Part shown: positions 40,913-53,770 of the stretch, piece after piece
Numbering within the stretch: position 1 is the stretch's first letter
How the letters are laid out: the number at the start of each line of letters is the position of its first letter
DNA from: Climacteris rufus
Lineage: Eukaryota > Chordata > Aves > Passeriformes > Climacteridae
NCBI GenBank assembly: GCA_013398175.1
Contig: VZRZ01006181.1
Location: 3,036,032-3,100,031, forward strand
DNA length: 64,000 nt
Direction of reading: 5' to 3'
Notes under the pieces: generated by a model
Database searches by the model: none
Told to the model about the DNA's origin: nothing
The model's input: only the letters and a program-made list of their open reading frames with translations
Position numbers and translations under genes: made by a program

Positions 40913-42449
40913 GACTATAGCAATAAGATAGCAATAGAAATAGACTATGTAAGAGAATGTAATATTTAATTAGAATATATAGGTGAAGATCATGGCAATA
41001 GGAGCTTTCTGTATGGGTGATAAGGAAGAACAAAAGGATAGCAATATACTTTCAGCAACAGCAGGATTGCTCTGGCTTTTCCTTTGCTGGCAACAGTAGT
41101 CAGACATTTGGAAGTCAGAGAACTTTGTTTGGGTTTCTTCACAGGTAGTTTTGATCACAATGTCCCCAGGATTTTTCTTTTCTGAAAAGTTTTATTTAGA
41201 ACTTTAGCTGACTTTGCTGATTCCCTTAGCCTTCCTCCTGTGGAAGCCTGCATTCCTTTGAGGTGGTACTGACATGCAGAGCATGTCTAAATAGTGAGAG
41301 AAATGAACTGCTGTGGAGAGGTGTTGTCTCCAGTGCCAGTCAGCACCACTGCTATTCTTACCATCCTAGTGAGCAAAAGTCACCAAGCTTCAGGACTCCA
41401 GTGTGGAAAAGTGATAACAGAAGAGCATCTTGATAACACAGTGTCAGCCTTAAAGCAAAGTAGGAAATATATGGGTTTGGAAAGGAAGAAGCAGGGGGTG
41501 CTTTGCACAGCCTCCTTGGTGTCGCTACCTGTTGCTGTAGTATTTTTTAACCTGTCCTTCTAATGAGTTTCAAAGGCCTGGGAGGCACAGGATAAATCAG
41601 CCACAGGATGAAGCATCAGTCAGTGCTTGGTCTAACAACAGAACTGTGGCTGTGCTAGTGACTGACAAGTCTTGCTTACTCAGACTAAGCTCCTACTCTG
41701 CAAATAACAGCAGTGTAGTGCCCAGGGTAAGCAGCTTTCTGTGTGGATAGAGCTGGAGTGAGAGGCTGTATTCCAAGCATGTATCTTGGGCTAACTGTGA
41801 GCTGAAAACAGACCTTAAATACAGCAGTTCACCTTCCACGTACAAGGAACTTCATTGCCGTGTGCATCCAGAGTTCAGCCCTAAATACAACCTTTGCTCT
41901 TTGGACAGAAAGATGAGCTATCTGAAAGCTGCTTGGGTGGCAATGCTGTAAAAACCCACTGTTTTATGCACAGATTTCCTGCAGCCCCTAGTGCATGCTG
42001 GCTGCACATGGGAATGTCATTGGGTCTGGAAATGAGATGTCTGAAGGTGTGCCAGAGTTCGGATGCCAAAGGTCCATGCGGAGTGTTACAAACAAAACAT
42101 ATGCAGTCCGTGTACTTTAAAATGTATGTGCCCACATACAAGCTCTATGGCTCATGCATTCCCATCCTTGTAGCAAGAGATGGATCCTGGTGACAGAACA
42201 GGGAACAGATGGAAAGATGCCCAAGCTTGGAGTGACAAGATGCTCTGTTTACTCTTCAGGAAAAAAATACACTATTAAGTGCTTTCATTTTCTGTCCATT
42301 TAAAATGGAGTAGATCAGTTCAGCCCTTTGCTATACTTTTGCAACTTTCAGTGAGGTCCATTTAGTCATGTGCTATTGGTTTAGATCCGATTAGACTTGA
42401 GCCAGTGTACTTTGAGCATATTGATTATAGACGTGTAGTTCTCAGCAGC
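40913..42449. other. Gene-free DNA upstream of the CpG island
   Basis: No exon, RNA gene or repeat was recognised; frames up to about 100 codons look random. CpG density rises only after about 42.45 kb. Confidence 0.5.
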
Positions 42450-42740
42450 AATACCGTCTGCCCGTCCCGTGGCATGGGGATTTGCCGCCCCGGTAATCCA
42501 AAACACAGCAGGGCTGCCAGCAGCTGCGGGGTTATCAGTGTGACCCCCTCGCTGGTCCTGGTTCACCTGCAGAGCTCAGCTCCCCGGCCGCACCCCGAAC
42601 CCGTGCGGCTGCACCTCGGCCGGTCCAGGGCATCCCTTCCGCGCCGAGCAGCCCGACCGAGCCCAGCACCTCCTGGGGGAACTTCGCGGGAGGAGGGGCG
42701 GGGGAGAGATTTGTTTTGTTTCTTTTTGGCCCGTTTAACT

Positions 42741-42762
42741 GATGTTTTTATCCTAATTGCAG
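42741..42762 (+). other. Possible 3' splice site inside the CpG island
   Basis: A T-rich stretch containing a branch-point-like TTAACTGAT (42734-42742) is followed by GATGTTTTTATCCTAATTGC and AG at 42761-42762. This is the arrangement of a good vertebrate acceptor. It would begin an exon at 42763 that runs into the gap. It is unusual because the T-rich tract interrupts an otherwise GC-rich island. It could instead be chance; no matching donor can be named because of the gap. Confidence 0.3.
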
Positions 42763-42857
42763 TGTTTCTTCCCTGCTCGCCTCCTCGCCCCGGGCCGGCC
42801 GGGCCGTGCGGGTGCTGCCGCCCGCCGGCGGCCGCGGGCAATGGCGGCGGGTCGGGC

Positions 42858-43128
42858 NNNNNNNNNNNNNNNNNNNNNNNNNNNNNNNNNNNNNNNNNNN
42901 NNNNNNNNNNNNNNNNNNNNNNNNNNNNNNNNNNNNNNNNNNNNNNNNNNNNNNNNNNNNNNNNNNNNNNNNNNNNNNNNNNNNNNNNNNNNNNNNNNNN
43001 NNNNNNNNNNNNNNNNNNNNNNNNNNNNNNNNNNNNNNNNNNNNNNNNNNNNNNNNNNNNNNNNNNNNNNNNNNNNNNNNNNNNNNNNNNNNNNNNNNNN
43101 NNNNNNNNNNNNNNNNNNNNNNNNNNNN
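42858..43128. other. Assembly gap (271 N) in the CpG island
   Basis: A run of N interrupts the GC-rich island, so promoter or first-exon sequence is missing. Reading frames that span it, including apparent 200-360 codon frames on both strands, are artefacts of N being read through. Confidence 0.99.
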
Positions 43129-43480
43129 GAGGGCAGAGGCGCTCGGGGAGCAGGGGCTGCTGCCCCGGCCCTCAGCGGGATGGTCCCGCCCTGTCGGAAA
43201 GGCTTTGCCGGCAGAGGGGAGGGTGGAGCCGCTCCCGGGGTGCCCCGGCGCCGCTCGGGCCTCGGCAGGAGATAGCGGGTTCCGTCGGGATGGCTCCAGC
43301 CTGCCCGGCTCTGCTGCTCTCGTGCGAGAGTGACCACGGTTCTCCCCCCTGCCCGGTATGCGTGTTTGCCGGGGTGCCCCAGCCGCATCCCTGGCTGGAG
43401 GCTGCATCCCGAGCCGGCGGCGCAGCTCCCTGGCTCGGGGAGCCGAGAGGGAGCGCCTGCACCTGTGTGAGGGAGGGGAG

Positions 43481-44212
43481 ACAGTGAGAGGGGTGCCTGT
43501 CCCCCTGTTCAGAGTGCTCACTGTGCGGTTCAGAACCTGCCACTTTGCCTTGTGTCTCGCCTTCTCCATCCGTGAAACTAAGGTGGTGATTAACTACCTG
43601 CTTCGTGTATCACTGAGGCTTAATTCCTTGGAGGTCCTGGATGGAGGAAGGTGTTGAGAGCTCATGTGCACCATGCTCACAGGCAGCTGTTTCAAGTCTG
43701 AAGTCTTAATGTTTTGCCTAGATGACCTCTATGTCTCAAAATTGCCTCAGTGCTTTTTCCTTACAAAACAAGTGTCTGCACTGATTTGTTTTGAACTAGA
43801 AACTTGCATATTTGTTTGCTTTTCAGACAATTCTATTATATTTCTGTATAACTCTCACTATTCAGAATGCTACAGCCTTTGTTAATATTTGTCAAATGGC
43901 TCTCTGACTGTCTAAACTACTGGGACGAGTTTCATTTTATATGTCATCAGTAGGGGCAGAATAAGGAGCTTCATGCTTGGCCTATTTGCTGTAACAGTCT
44001 CAGGGCCATTGCATCAGAGTCAAAACAAGGAGCAGCCTGTTTCCAAACAAGAAGTATGGAGGAAAGACTTCTCTGCCTCCTTCCCTGTAAGGGAAAAGAG
44101 AGGCAAGAGGGGGGTGGTGGTGGGGGAAGAAAGTTATCTTTAACAGATTCTAAAAATGCCTTTTCCCAAATATGCAGTCAGTCCCTTCAAAGGTCTCTTT
44201 GTTTATTTTCAG
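43481..44212 (+). other. Non-coding DNA between the CpG island and the first coding exon
   Basis: The composition returns to AT-rich and ends in the pyrimidine tract and CAG acceptor at 44210-44212. A G-rich patch lies near 44109-44126. The ZBTB20 frame stays open leftward from the exon to an ATG at 44172, so an unspliced transcript could begin translation there with about 13 novel residues. No other feature is visible. Confidence 0.6.
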
Positions 44213-44400
44213 GAAGAAACCCAAGACAGCTGAAAACCAGAAGGCGTCTGAGGAGAATGAGATTACTCAGACGGGTGCATGCAGCGCCAAGCCGGGCCTT
44301 CCCTGCCTGAACCTTGAAGCTGTTCCTCCTCTGAGCCCGGCCCTCATCCACTCTCCACATTCACCAACAAACCTGCACGCACACACAGGGTCATCTGATT
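44213..44400 (+). CDS. ZBTB20: ZBTB20 coding exon, N-terminal extension of the long isoform
   Basis: This 188-bp exon encodes the segment that distinguishes long from short ZBTB20. Its reading frame opens RKKPKTAENQKASEENEITQ, nearly identical to the mammalian long-isoform N terminus as I know it, and ends SSD plus the first base of a Cys codon. The left border is a polypyrimidine stretch with CAG at 44210-44212; the right border is GTGAGT at 44401. The exon enters with two bases missing from its first codon and leaves one base over, which the exon at 63308 completes as Cys. Together they give a 73-residue extension if three residues (human MLE) come from an upstream exon, matching the human isoform difference without indels. 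The segment is Ser/Pro/Ala-rich with no recognised domain. The exon providing the initiator was not found here. Identity is very likely; the role of the extension is not known to me. Confidence 0.93.
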
Positions 44401-46054
44401 GTGAGTACACCAACAGGCTGCTGGGTTGTGCTGGGGTTCTTGAAAACACCTTCCTTACTGTGGACCAGGTTTTCAAGTTGGATGCTCTTTCCATAATGTC
44501 ATAAGCAGTACCTCCTCAGGGCTTACCTTTTCCCTTCTTCAGGAATTACATCTGAAACAGAGCATTTCTGTGTTAAGGTTATGATAATGCAATCAGCCAG
44601 AGGAAGCTGAGAGCATGTGGTTGGGTCAGGTTGCTACTTCTTACAAAGTGAAAAGGGAAGACCCCTCAAGCGTGTCCTTGTCCAACTGGAAGGGTTGCTC
44701 CTCTCCAGGCAGTCACATGCTTCTCGTTACCCAACCATTGTCTCTTGACTGGAGGGTTTCAGCCTGTGCTGGAAACAAGTGCCTGGCTCTGACACCCAGA
44801 ACTGGAAAGTAATTCCATGAAGAAAGGGGAATGTTTTGTGGAGAGGATCAGTCTGTGAGAGTCTGGAAAATCTACAACCTGTGTGGTTGTACCAGCTTTA
44901 AGGCCCTTCTTTTGAGGGCGTTCACTTTTGGATTACTCAGCATGGGTTAATTGGCCTTTAGAAAATGTTCTTTTCCATTTTGCCAGAAAAACACAAAAAT
45001 AAGGGAGGGAATTATTAAAACTGGGCTTTGAAAGTCATCTTACCCTGTCAGTTCTTCAAAACATTGTTGTTTCATAGTGGTCCCTGCCTGGAAGTCTCTT
45101 GGGCAAGAATATGCAGGGTAATGTGAACCTCATCATTCACTAGTTTTAGAATATAAGGTTTACCTCTTCTGTGGTGGTTTTACAATGTTGTAAAATTTAC
45201 AAGTAGAAAAAGGAGAAAGAAAGATGACAACACCAGGTTTCAACAGCTCGGAAGCCAACCAGACTTTGCAAAAGCCTATAAAAAAATCAGGGCATGACAA
45301 TAAAAAATCAGATTTAAAAGTATGTGTATCCTTTTCTTTTTTTAATTTAAAAATCCTGCCTCAGGGCCAAGCTTGGAAGCAGTCGGGTTATAGGGATCAT
45401 CACTATCAAAATCACTTTAGCTGCAATTCATTCCTGTTGGCTTCTGACTTTATTCATTATGAGCTTCTGCTAGAGATCTTGATTTTAACAGAGCTGGTAA
45501 ACATTGGGGAGACTTTCCTAGATCTCACCTGGTGATTTGGGGAGAAGAAAGAGATGTGAAACAATTGAACAGCAGGCACCATGCAATTTAGTATATACAA
45601 GAATTCTCTTCAAATTGGAGATGTCAGGCTCTTTGTTAAAACTGGGGTGCAGTTTTGTCTTTTAATGTTTTCTGAAAACAAAAACCTTGTGAAAAGATGC
45701 AAAAAATGAGCAGAATACAAGAAAAAATAATCCTTATTTTCAAACAAAGAATCCCTTTATCCCATTCACAAAGATGAAAGAGTTCATTAGTAAATGGGAT
45801 TTGAAACCTCACACTGATGTTTTTTGACAGTACAAATGGAAAGCCATGAAAGCAACCTTAGGACAGAGGCCAGCAGGGATTGTAGGGAACTTGGAGAATG
45901 AACTCCTAGTTTTGCTTTCTGAGGTGGCCAAGCTCAGGGTGAGGAATATTGGCAGAGGGCAGCAGGGGAAGGTGGAGCCTGCAACTCTTCATGCTCTACC
46001 TGTTCTGTGGACAGAGTCTTTTAGACCTCTTAAGTTTTTTATGTCCCCAAATCA

Positions 46055-46108
46055 CCTTCCAGATGATCTTGCCTTTCCCAACCCAAACTATTCTATTATT
46101 CTATAAAT
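46055..46108 (+). mobile_element. CR1 LINE terminal fragment (sense)
   Basis: GATGATCTTGCCTTTCCCAA, then CCCAAACTATTCTATTATTC, is the usual CR1 end: GATGATCTT, a CTTTCCAACC-type block, then ATTCTATG-like terminal repeats. Only the last 50 or so bases are recognisable; the sequence to the left may be more of the element but is too diverged to call. Confidence 0.7.
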
Positions 46109-49100
46109 ATTAATAAACTGACAGCCCAGGTTAAATGCTCCTTTCACACTGAAAGTGTGGTAGTTTTTTTGGGGTTGTTTTCAGAAAATAAGTTTAATAA
46201 CAATTTCAGCATTAATGTTGACCTTTCTTGTGAATTGGTGAAATTTAGTTCCCAAAATATAGATAGAATCCTGCAAAAATTCAGGAAATTTTAAGACCTC
46301 TTGTGGTATTGATCTATTAGTTGATTCCGTGTGCTTTGAAACCAGTAGAAAAAGTCATGTTTTTTTTATGATGGGTTATGACCTTTATCAGGATGTATTT
46401 GTTTGGGGTGGTATGCATGTAATTAGTGTTTGGCATGCTCTGGCAAAATAGCAAGAACTCCCATGAACTGAAATGAGGCATGATGAATGTTTGCTGCATA
46501 TTTACTATAGCTTTCTGCCATGTTCTCTGGGTTTTTTTTTAATGTTGCATCAATGCTTAGTGCTGGAATATGTTCATGGACACAAAAAATTAATATTCAT
46601 GGCTCCCAACATTTAAAAATGGACTTTTCAGTCATTACAAGTGCTTTCTCCATACCTCTGATGTGCCCTTCCTTTTGGATCAATTCTTTCCTCTCACCCT
46701 AGAATCCCTTTCTTTGTCCGTCTATTCCCCTCCTCTGAGCTACATTGCCACATCCTTTTTCCTGTCAGTTTTTGGACCTGTGGAGATGTTTTTTTTTTTC
46801 CTTTGGGCCAGCAACACTTCCTGTCCTTCCCTCTACCTTCCAGACAGCACAAAATTGCTTTTCCTCCCTTGCCCAGACCATAATACTGCCTGTACCCCCA
46901 CAGCTGGACAGATTATATTTCATTTTCAAAGAGCATTCTTCATTCTGTTAGGGATTTTCTAGTGGCAAATAATACAAAAGTACTTAAAAACTAGAGTTAG
47001 ACAGGAAGTTTGGGAGGAATTTTCACTGAAAATACCAGAAACACCCAGAACGAGTCAGCATAGTAGGATAGATCAGTTCTTGGAAAAATGCACAGATGTA
47101 CAGATGGTTTCATAAGGCCTCAGTCATGTATCTGGGAAAAAAAAGCCTTGGATTTTATGGGCCACCTATTCAAATCAGTTTGAAATCTTCACTGACCATT
47201 CTGCATACACAGTCACTAGTGCTTGGCAGAAAACAACGCCACATTTATTATGAGAGATGTTCAGAAGCCAATCTACTTTAAAATATCAGGGTGCTTTTGG
47301 AACGATTCAGATCAAAATACTTTTTCCAAGCATAGGAAATAAAAATTCTATGATAGCCATCTGCTCCTCAGCTGTAAAAGGCAGAGGTGAAGAAAGCCTA
47401 AAGCAATAGTCTGAATGCCAACCTTACTGATATGAATATTTAGGAAAAAAAAAAAAAACTAGGTAAAGTCATATGTGATGCAAAACTTAATGTAAGCTTA
47501 ATTCTGTAGCATAGCCCATTCTGCATGCTGTTTCTGGTGTCACTAATTCCCAATGAAATTGTATTATTTCCCACATTTGGAGGACTGGGTCCTATATTTC
47601 TGGATTTGAACATTGTATTTCCAGAACAGATGAATCCTTGAAGCTGAATCCAGAACGGGGGACACATTGTATCCAGTTCCATATCTTTCTGTCTTGGGAA
47701 GTGCTGACTCATGCAATGCAATTGGAAAAACAAGTTAGAGGAAGAGGTGCTTCCTGAGGTAACTGTTTTCATGGAGGGCTTGGCAGATAAAAAGCACCAC
47801 TTTGAATTGATTTGCAATTAAGTGATAGAGTGAGCCAATAGAACTCCAGCTGAGTTACACCTCTAGCTACTCAGCTGTCACAAACAGATGTAGCTGCTTA
47901 CCCAGAAGAAAGGTGTTTGTGCAAAAAGCTGCAAGAACAAGCACAGGTTCTGGAAAGGTTAAAAAAAGCCAAGGAAGGCATATGAGATTTGTGCCATTTG
48001 CATTTTTTTCCACATATTTCCTTGCTTATGAATAGAGAATGCATAGAGTTCATAGGGTTCTAGTTCAAAGGCTGGACAGCCTCAGGTAAAGTTTCTAAAG
48101 ATTTTGCTGAGAGAAGAAGGCCATCAGGACTTGGCTGAATTTAAACTGGTTTGGTCTGTATAGGCCACTTATTTCAGGAGCCTTTCAGAAAGCATCTACA
48201 ACTATATATGTTTTGCAAGTGCCAAGAGATAAGATCATTTTGGCAGAAACTTTCACGAGTTCTCAAAGATACAATCAGACAAAAACTTCATTCAAGCTCT
48301 GATGTATGCATCTTAACAGATGTGTCCAAACTCAAAGGAATCCCACGGGAACAGTGCAACTGAATCTCTTTGTCTCTATTGATAGTTAAAAGAGTTATTC
48401 TTAGACATTGGATGGTCCATCTGTGAAGGAATTTGTTCCAGACAAGACAAAAGCAACATCTTTGCAAAGAGTTTCCACAGGACTGAGAGGCAGGTTGGAC
48501 AATCACTGGAAAAACTTCTGAAGCAATTTTTATGATTTTAGAGAACACGGAATTCTTGCAGAGACCTGAGATTCTGGTAAGGAATGAGTTGAGGAGGAAA
48601 GTAAGGCATGAATATTTTTTTTTTTAATCCATTGAACAATCATTGGCAAGATGTTGAAATAGGGGAAGACTTTCTAAAATTACATTTTTGCGAGGGACCA
48701 GAGAGTTTTTGTGCATTAATTAGAATGCACTTTATAAACACTCTCAGTGATAGACCATATCTGAACTCTTTGCCCCTAGTTGCTCAAGTACTGTGGCTGA
48801 CTTGGTCCAGTTCCAGCATTTTTCAGCTTTCACATGATGGGAACTTTGAAGCAGTGTGTTTGCTTTTTTTCCTTCAAAGTTCTAATTTTTGTAGCCTTCC
48901 AGCATGACAGGGAAAGGCAGACAGGGAACCTTGTGAGGTTCCTCATGAGGTTCCTGGATTCCTTAGAGCATTGAGACTGGATATGGAAACTCTGGGGTTT
49001 CATTTTCTTGAGCAGCTAGAGGGACCCACCATTCCCTTCCCATGAATCTGCCAGTTTGATTTGCCTGGGGCTAATATAGAGGCTGGATAGAGCTGAGAGT

Positions 49101-52100
49101 GGCTTGGCCTCATCTCTTTACCTTTTAGGTTTCCTGTGTTTCTCTTTGAGGTTCTGTGGCAGGAAGAGAATGGTTACATGCCCTTATGATTTTCCCCCTC
49201 CCCCTGGAAATTTGTGGCTGTGAATCCCTAGGAACTGCTCTGGAGCTTTCCAATGATCTCCACTCTCAGTGAAGAGGAGGGGGACACTGTTTCTACCAGC
49301 TTCCTTGTTTAGAGAGGCAGGCAGTATGTCAACAGTAATTTCATCTGTATTTTTCCTGATCTATGTATGGCATGTCTTAGCTAATGCTGAATATTTTTAG
49401 GTTGTTTTTGGTGACCTAAGAAATGATGTATGTTTAGATATCTATTTTAGATGATATAATAATAATGATAGAGGCCTTTTCTGTAGAAAGTTAAACTGAA
49501 AGCAAGGATATCCATAATTCTCAAATACTGATGTCACAACACTAAATTATACTTTCATCTTGCAGAACATTTGAAATTTTGTTTAGTAACTGCTTTTTAG
49601 TGAAGTTTTAAGTGGCTTCTGTGTCCTGTGTGTTTGTATTTGTGTTTGTAAAATTATCAAAGAAATATCGGTCAGGACTGACTTGTCTTTTCATAGAAGC
49701 AGATATATGTTGCTTCAGTTGTGTAGAGAAAAAAGGAAGTACAAGTACAGGTATGTAAAATGACAGGTTAAGCCCACCCTGCCTCTTGAAAAAGCCATCA
49801 CAATACACTGAAGAATTGGCGGTGTAAAATGTTGTACTACTGGTAGGAACTGGTCTCTGTATTCCTAAGCAGTGCACTAAGTGAGTTTTGTCAGGTTGGT
49901 CTCTCGGGCTTTTCTTCTCTTGAGAAATGATTAATAGCATATGGTACTTCAGTTAGGAAGCCAGTGAGTGTTTTCAGAAGCAACTGTGTGACTTCAGAGC
50001 CTAAGTTTCACTGATGCATAAATCACTTACATTTGTAACATATAGATGCCTTTGAAAATTTGTCTAATTACTGTAAATGCTGGTTTTCTTGTTTGATGAC
50101 CCTGTAATACTGTCTTGATGCTAGATTGTGGTGTTCAGTGCTGTTCTTTCTGCTTTCCATTTGAAGAACTCTCAGTGATCACATGCATAATCTTAGTTTT
50201 GGTTTAAAACTGCCATTTGAGTTCCTAGCTTTTGTGATTTCAGGGGAGAAGTTTAAGATACTTCCCCAGTGTATCTGTCTTTTCTAAATACCAGGGAAAA
50301 GAATATGGCTTATTCCTCTTTACAGTTTCACAGCTTCCATTCTTGAGGTGACTGTGTTGGTAATGCTGTGGTGTTTCTGTTTGTAAGTCATGCTGCAGCC
50401 ACTGAGACACACTGTAAATGTTCAGTAAGATGTCTGCAGTCTGAATTTACTTGTTCATGACTTCAGAGTCAGCCCCCTCCAAGATTTTAATTACTGTTCC
50501 TTAAGTTGAAAGTCTTCCAGTAAATCCTTCTTTTGTATATTGAATGTTTCAACTGCTTCACTCATGACATGATGAATACTGTAAGAATATCTATCACTGT
50601 TCAATGTATTAAGGAGTTCCAGTACTTTTTTTATATATTTGGGGTTTTGTTTGTCTGTTTTGGTATGTGGGTTTTGTGTTTGGTTTGGGTTGAAGAGGTT
50701 TTTTTTTAAGGAGTCTCCAGAGCAGTGCTTTCCTTTTCTCTGCTTGAGTTAACTTACCTTCTTCCATCACACCCCATCTTGAAAATTGAAGCAATAATGT
50801 CAGTTCCACTGCAGACTTTCTGTAACCTCTTTGATTACCTTTACTGCTTTCATAGGTAGTAGTCTAGTTAACACACTGACACTACTACTTGCCTACCTAA
50901 TCTATCAATCCACATAGTCTGCAGCACTTCATAGATATCAGTCATTGTTCTGTAAACTTTCTCTGATGTGTTTAAATAGTGTTTTATTACAGTATTTGTC
51001 TTTATGCCTTTAGTGAGTTTTTCTTTAAATTTCCTCTTTGCCCTACCTAATCTTTGTTTTACATCTAGTCTGCTACAGTTTATGCTCAGTTCTATTAATG
51101 TCACTTGGGCATGATTTCCATGTTTGGAAGAATAGATTTTCAGCTTTAATGAACTCTTATACCTTGTTGTTTAACCACTGTAGCATTTTCTACTTCCTCG
51201 TTTTTCTGTTGTTGTCCTTAGATATGCATATGGACTCTATTAAAGTGTCATTAAGGCCACCTCCCTGCTGATCTTATGGATTTTACTTCCTTATCTTTTC
51301 CTTTCAGACTCTTTCTGACTAACTTCCTCTTCTTTTTCCCTTTTAATAGTTGTTCTTCTCTAAGTTGCACATACTAAAACTGTCACTTTGCGATCTGCTT
51401 GAAAGATGTCAAACATAATCATGCCGATCATTGTTATTTCATGTCTTAACCATACATGCTACTGCTGTCATCTCCTCTGTCCTAATTGGGTGAGAAGACT
51501 AAACCAGATGTACCATTTCCCTAGTATGTCTTCAGAGGAACACTTCAGTGTTTGACAGGTGACTCTTGCTTGAAGGAAAGTAAAGCAGCTACATCTACAT
51601 CTCCTTTAGTCTTACTGTGGGTTGTTAAAATGCTATGTAGCTTCGTGCTTGCATCTCTCTTGGTTAGTCCGTTGTGTGCTACAGGGAGACACCTTCCCTG
51701 CACTGAGAAACACTGACTGGTTTGTTATTGGCCTGGTTTGTTGCAACTACACAGCTCCAAAGTTACAGGTGTAAAAACATACTTGGTCGCCTCCTGCTCC
51801 TTTTCACCACTGTGATCTGTTCAGCATTGAAGCTTTTTGCTCTTTTCCTCTTTTGCATAGTTACTTTCTCCTCTTTTGTTTACCTGTGGTAAAGTAGCCA
51901 TGTAATATTTGTGCTGTGATCCCCCTCAGTAACTTTAGAACAAGGTATGGCCAAACCAGTATTCAAATAAGGGAAAACCAAAACAATTCTTGCACTGTTC
52001 TCTGCTGAACAGCTGAACAAAGGGAGCTCTTTCATTCAAACCTTTTTTTTGAGCTGAAGCCTTGACATGGTACTGAGAGAGAACCTGAAACATAAAACCA

Positions 52101-53712
52101 AGGGACTGTTTAATACCACCTACCAATGTTTATGAAGTGTGCTAGGAGGTGTTGTGGGGGAAAATCATGTTCACAAGAAATGTGATGTTTGATCTGCTCC
52201 ATGGGTGAAAGTCATTTGTAAGCCACCAGAATGTCACTAAACTTCATTTGCATCGGGGTGTTTGCCTGGAGACCACAGCGGTGTGTCCTGGCTGGTGCCA
52301 TGCGTTTGGATTCCCAAGGACACCAAGTGCTGTTGTTTCTAGAGAGATGCCATTGTGCCATCTCTTCATTTATGTTTCCTGTGACTGTTTTCGTTGTCCA
52401 TGCAGTCATTCACAAGGCTAAAATAACATGAGATCTAGTCTTACACATTTACCACCCAGGAAATAAAGTACAAAGAGAATTCAGGATCTCTGGTTAATCT
52501 GTCAGCACAAATAGCTCCTTGAGAACTCAACTGCACCTATGAAAAAAAAGATAAACAAATCCTAGAACCCCTAGTCATCCCAGCTTTGCTGTGTTAAACA
52601 CTGAAAGGATCTCTGCCTGGCTGGGATGTGCAGTATGTACCCTGTATCAATCTGTGACATGTGGTGAAAAGCTTCTTCTTGAAAGCCCACGAGAGAGAAG
52701 TAGTATAAATTAAGAGTAATCTCACAACAGCTATTTTTACGTTCTTAACCAGTGAAAATGTAAGTGTAGCAATATTGTGCCTCTATTAAAAATCTTGAAA
52801 GGCTCTTTATAACTAGATGATAGGAGTGATAACGTGTAATTTATTGATGTTACATAGATAGAGAAAAAACCCACAAAGTAGCAATTTTTGTGTGAAACGG
52901 GGTATGATACAGGAAATAAAAACAGAGAAAGGGACTTCTCCTCATAGTTTCATGCCTGTGTGGGCAACCATGTCAACTTTAACAAAAATACCTTGTGCTT
53001 TGATCCTATGCTGCATTTCAAAACAGGGCATATTAACTGTATTCAAAAGTAAGACTCTCAGATGCTATCTCTAGTGTTCTTGGATGAGTAGAGGGTAGAA
53101 TGTGCTTGAAGGCAGACCTGAGAAATAACTCTCATGCACTACATTAGTATCACCTGCTGGTGTCTGTATGCTTGTGTATACATGTAATTCCAGGGCCTTT
53201 TCCCTGGGGAGTGGGGGGAAGCATTGGAACTGACAATGTACATTTTATGCTAGAGATCCATCTGATTTTATCAAGCCACCCAGGAGTGCTGTATTCTTGC
53301 TTATTGCCTTGATTTATCAGTTTAAAGCATTCTGCCATACATTTCTATTCCTATCAAAACTAAGTAGGTGATTTTGGAAATAAGTCTGCTCCCAGAGATT
53401 GCAGAGGTCTCACTGAGGACAGAAACATTCCCTGTGGCCTTCAGTATCCTAGACATGAGCATGTGCTGTTTCCCAATGATATTTAAATCTGAATTATAAG
53501 CAGGCCTGCACACTCATCCCATAAACTGAAAATAAAGAAGCCACAGTCCAAAACAGTATGAATATCTGTCTCACGATATTTCTAAGTTGAAATATTCACC
53601 AAAGCACCCAGTTGTACTAGTTAACAATTACCCTTTCACTAGTAGATAAAAAAGACAAATGGAAAAAATAACCAAATAAAATCTAGCATTTTCATGTGAT
53701 AGCTTTCCTCTA

Positions 53713-53770
53713 CTCAGGGCTGAGACAAAGTCACTGGAAGAGATAAAAGAATCCTTTTCTCAGCCCTGAG
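53713..53770. repeat. Perfect 13-bp inverted repeat (hairpin)
   Basis: CTCAGGGCTGAGA at 53713-53725 and its exact reverse complement at 53758-53770 are separated by 32 bases. The arms are GC-richer than their surroundings. It could be a hairpin in RNA or a short transposon relic; the loop shows no known element, and the arms are too short for a typical microRNA precursor. Confidence 0.6.

Larger units (their letters stand above)
42450..43480 (+). promoter_or_regulatory. CpG island, candidate alternative ZBTB20 promoter
   Basis: This is the only CpG-dense, GC-rich block in the window, and it lies 0.7-1.8 kb upstream of the first ZBTB20 coding exon. A canonical Sp1-type GC box, GGGGCGGGGG, is at 42695-42704, and no TATA box was noticed. 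The core is lost in a 271-bp run of N (42858-43128), common where GC-rich DNA sequences poorly. CpG islands in vertebrates usually mark promoters, and ZBTB20 is known to use several 5' exons, so an alternative start here is a reasonable inference. Direction is assumed to be that of ZBTB20; a bidirectional or antisense promoter is equally compatible. No transcription start can be placed from sequence alone. Confidence 0.7.

Noticed and set aside
42405..43569. Open frames of 170-360 codons on both strands across the CpG island
   Set aside because: They are long only because the run of N is read through and GC-rich DNA has few stops. The peptides are Pro/Arg/Ala-rich without domains.
47345..47356. 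Single ATTCTATGAT, like a CR1 terminal repeat
   Set aside because: One copy without flanking CR1 sequence is expected by chance.
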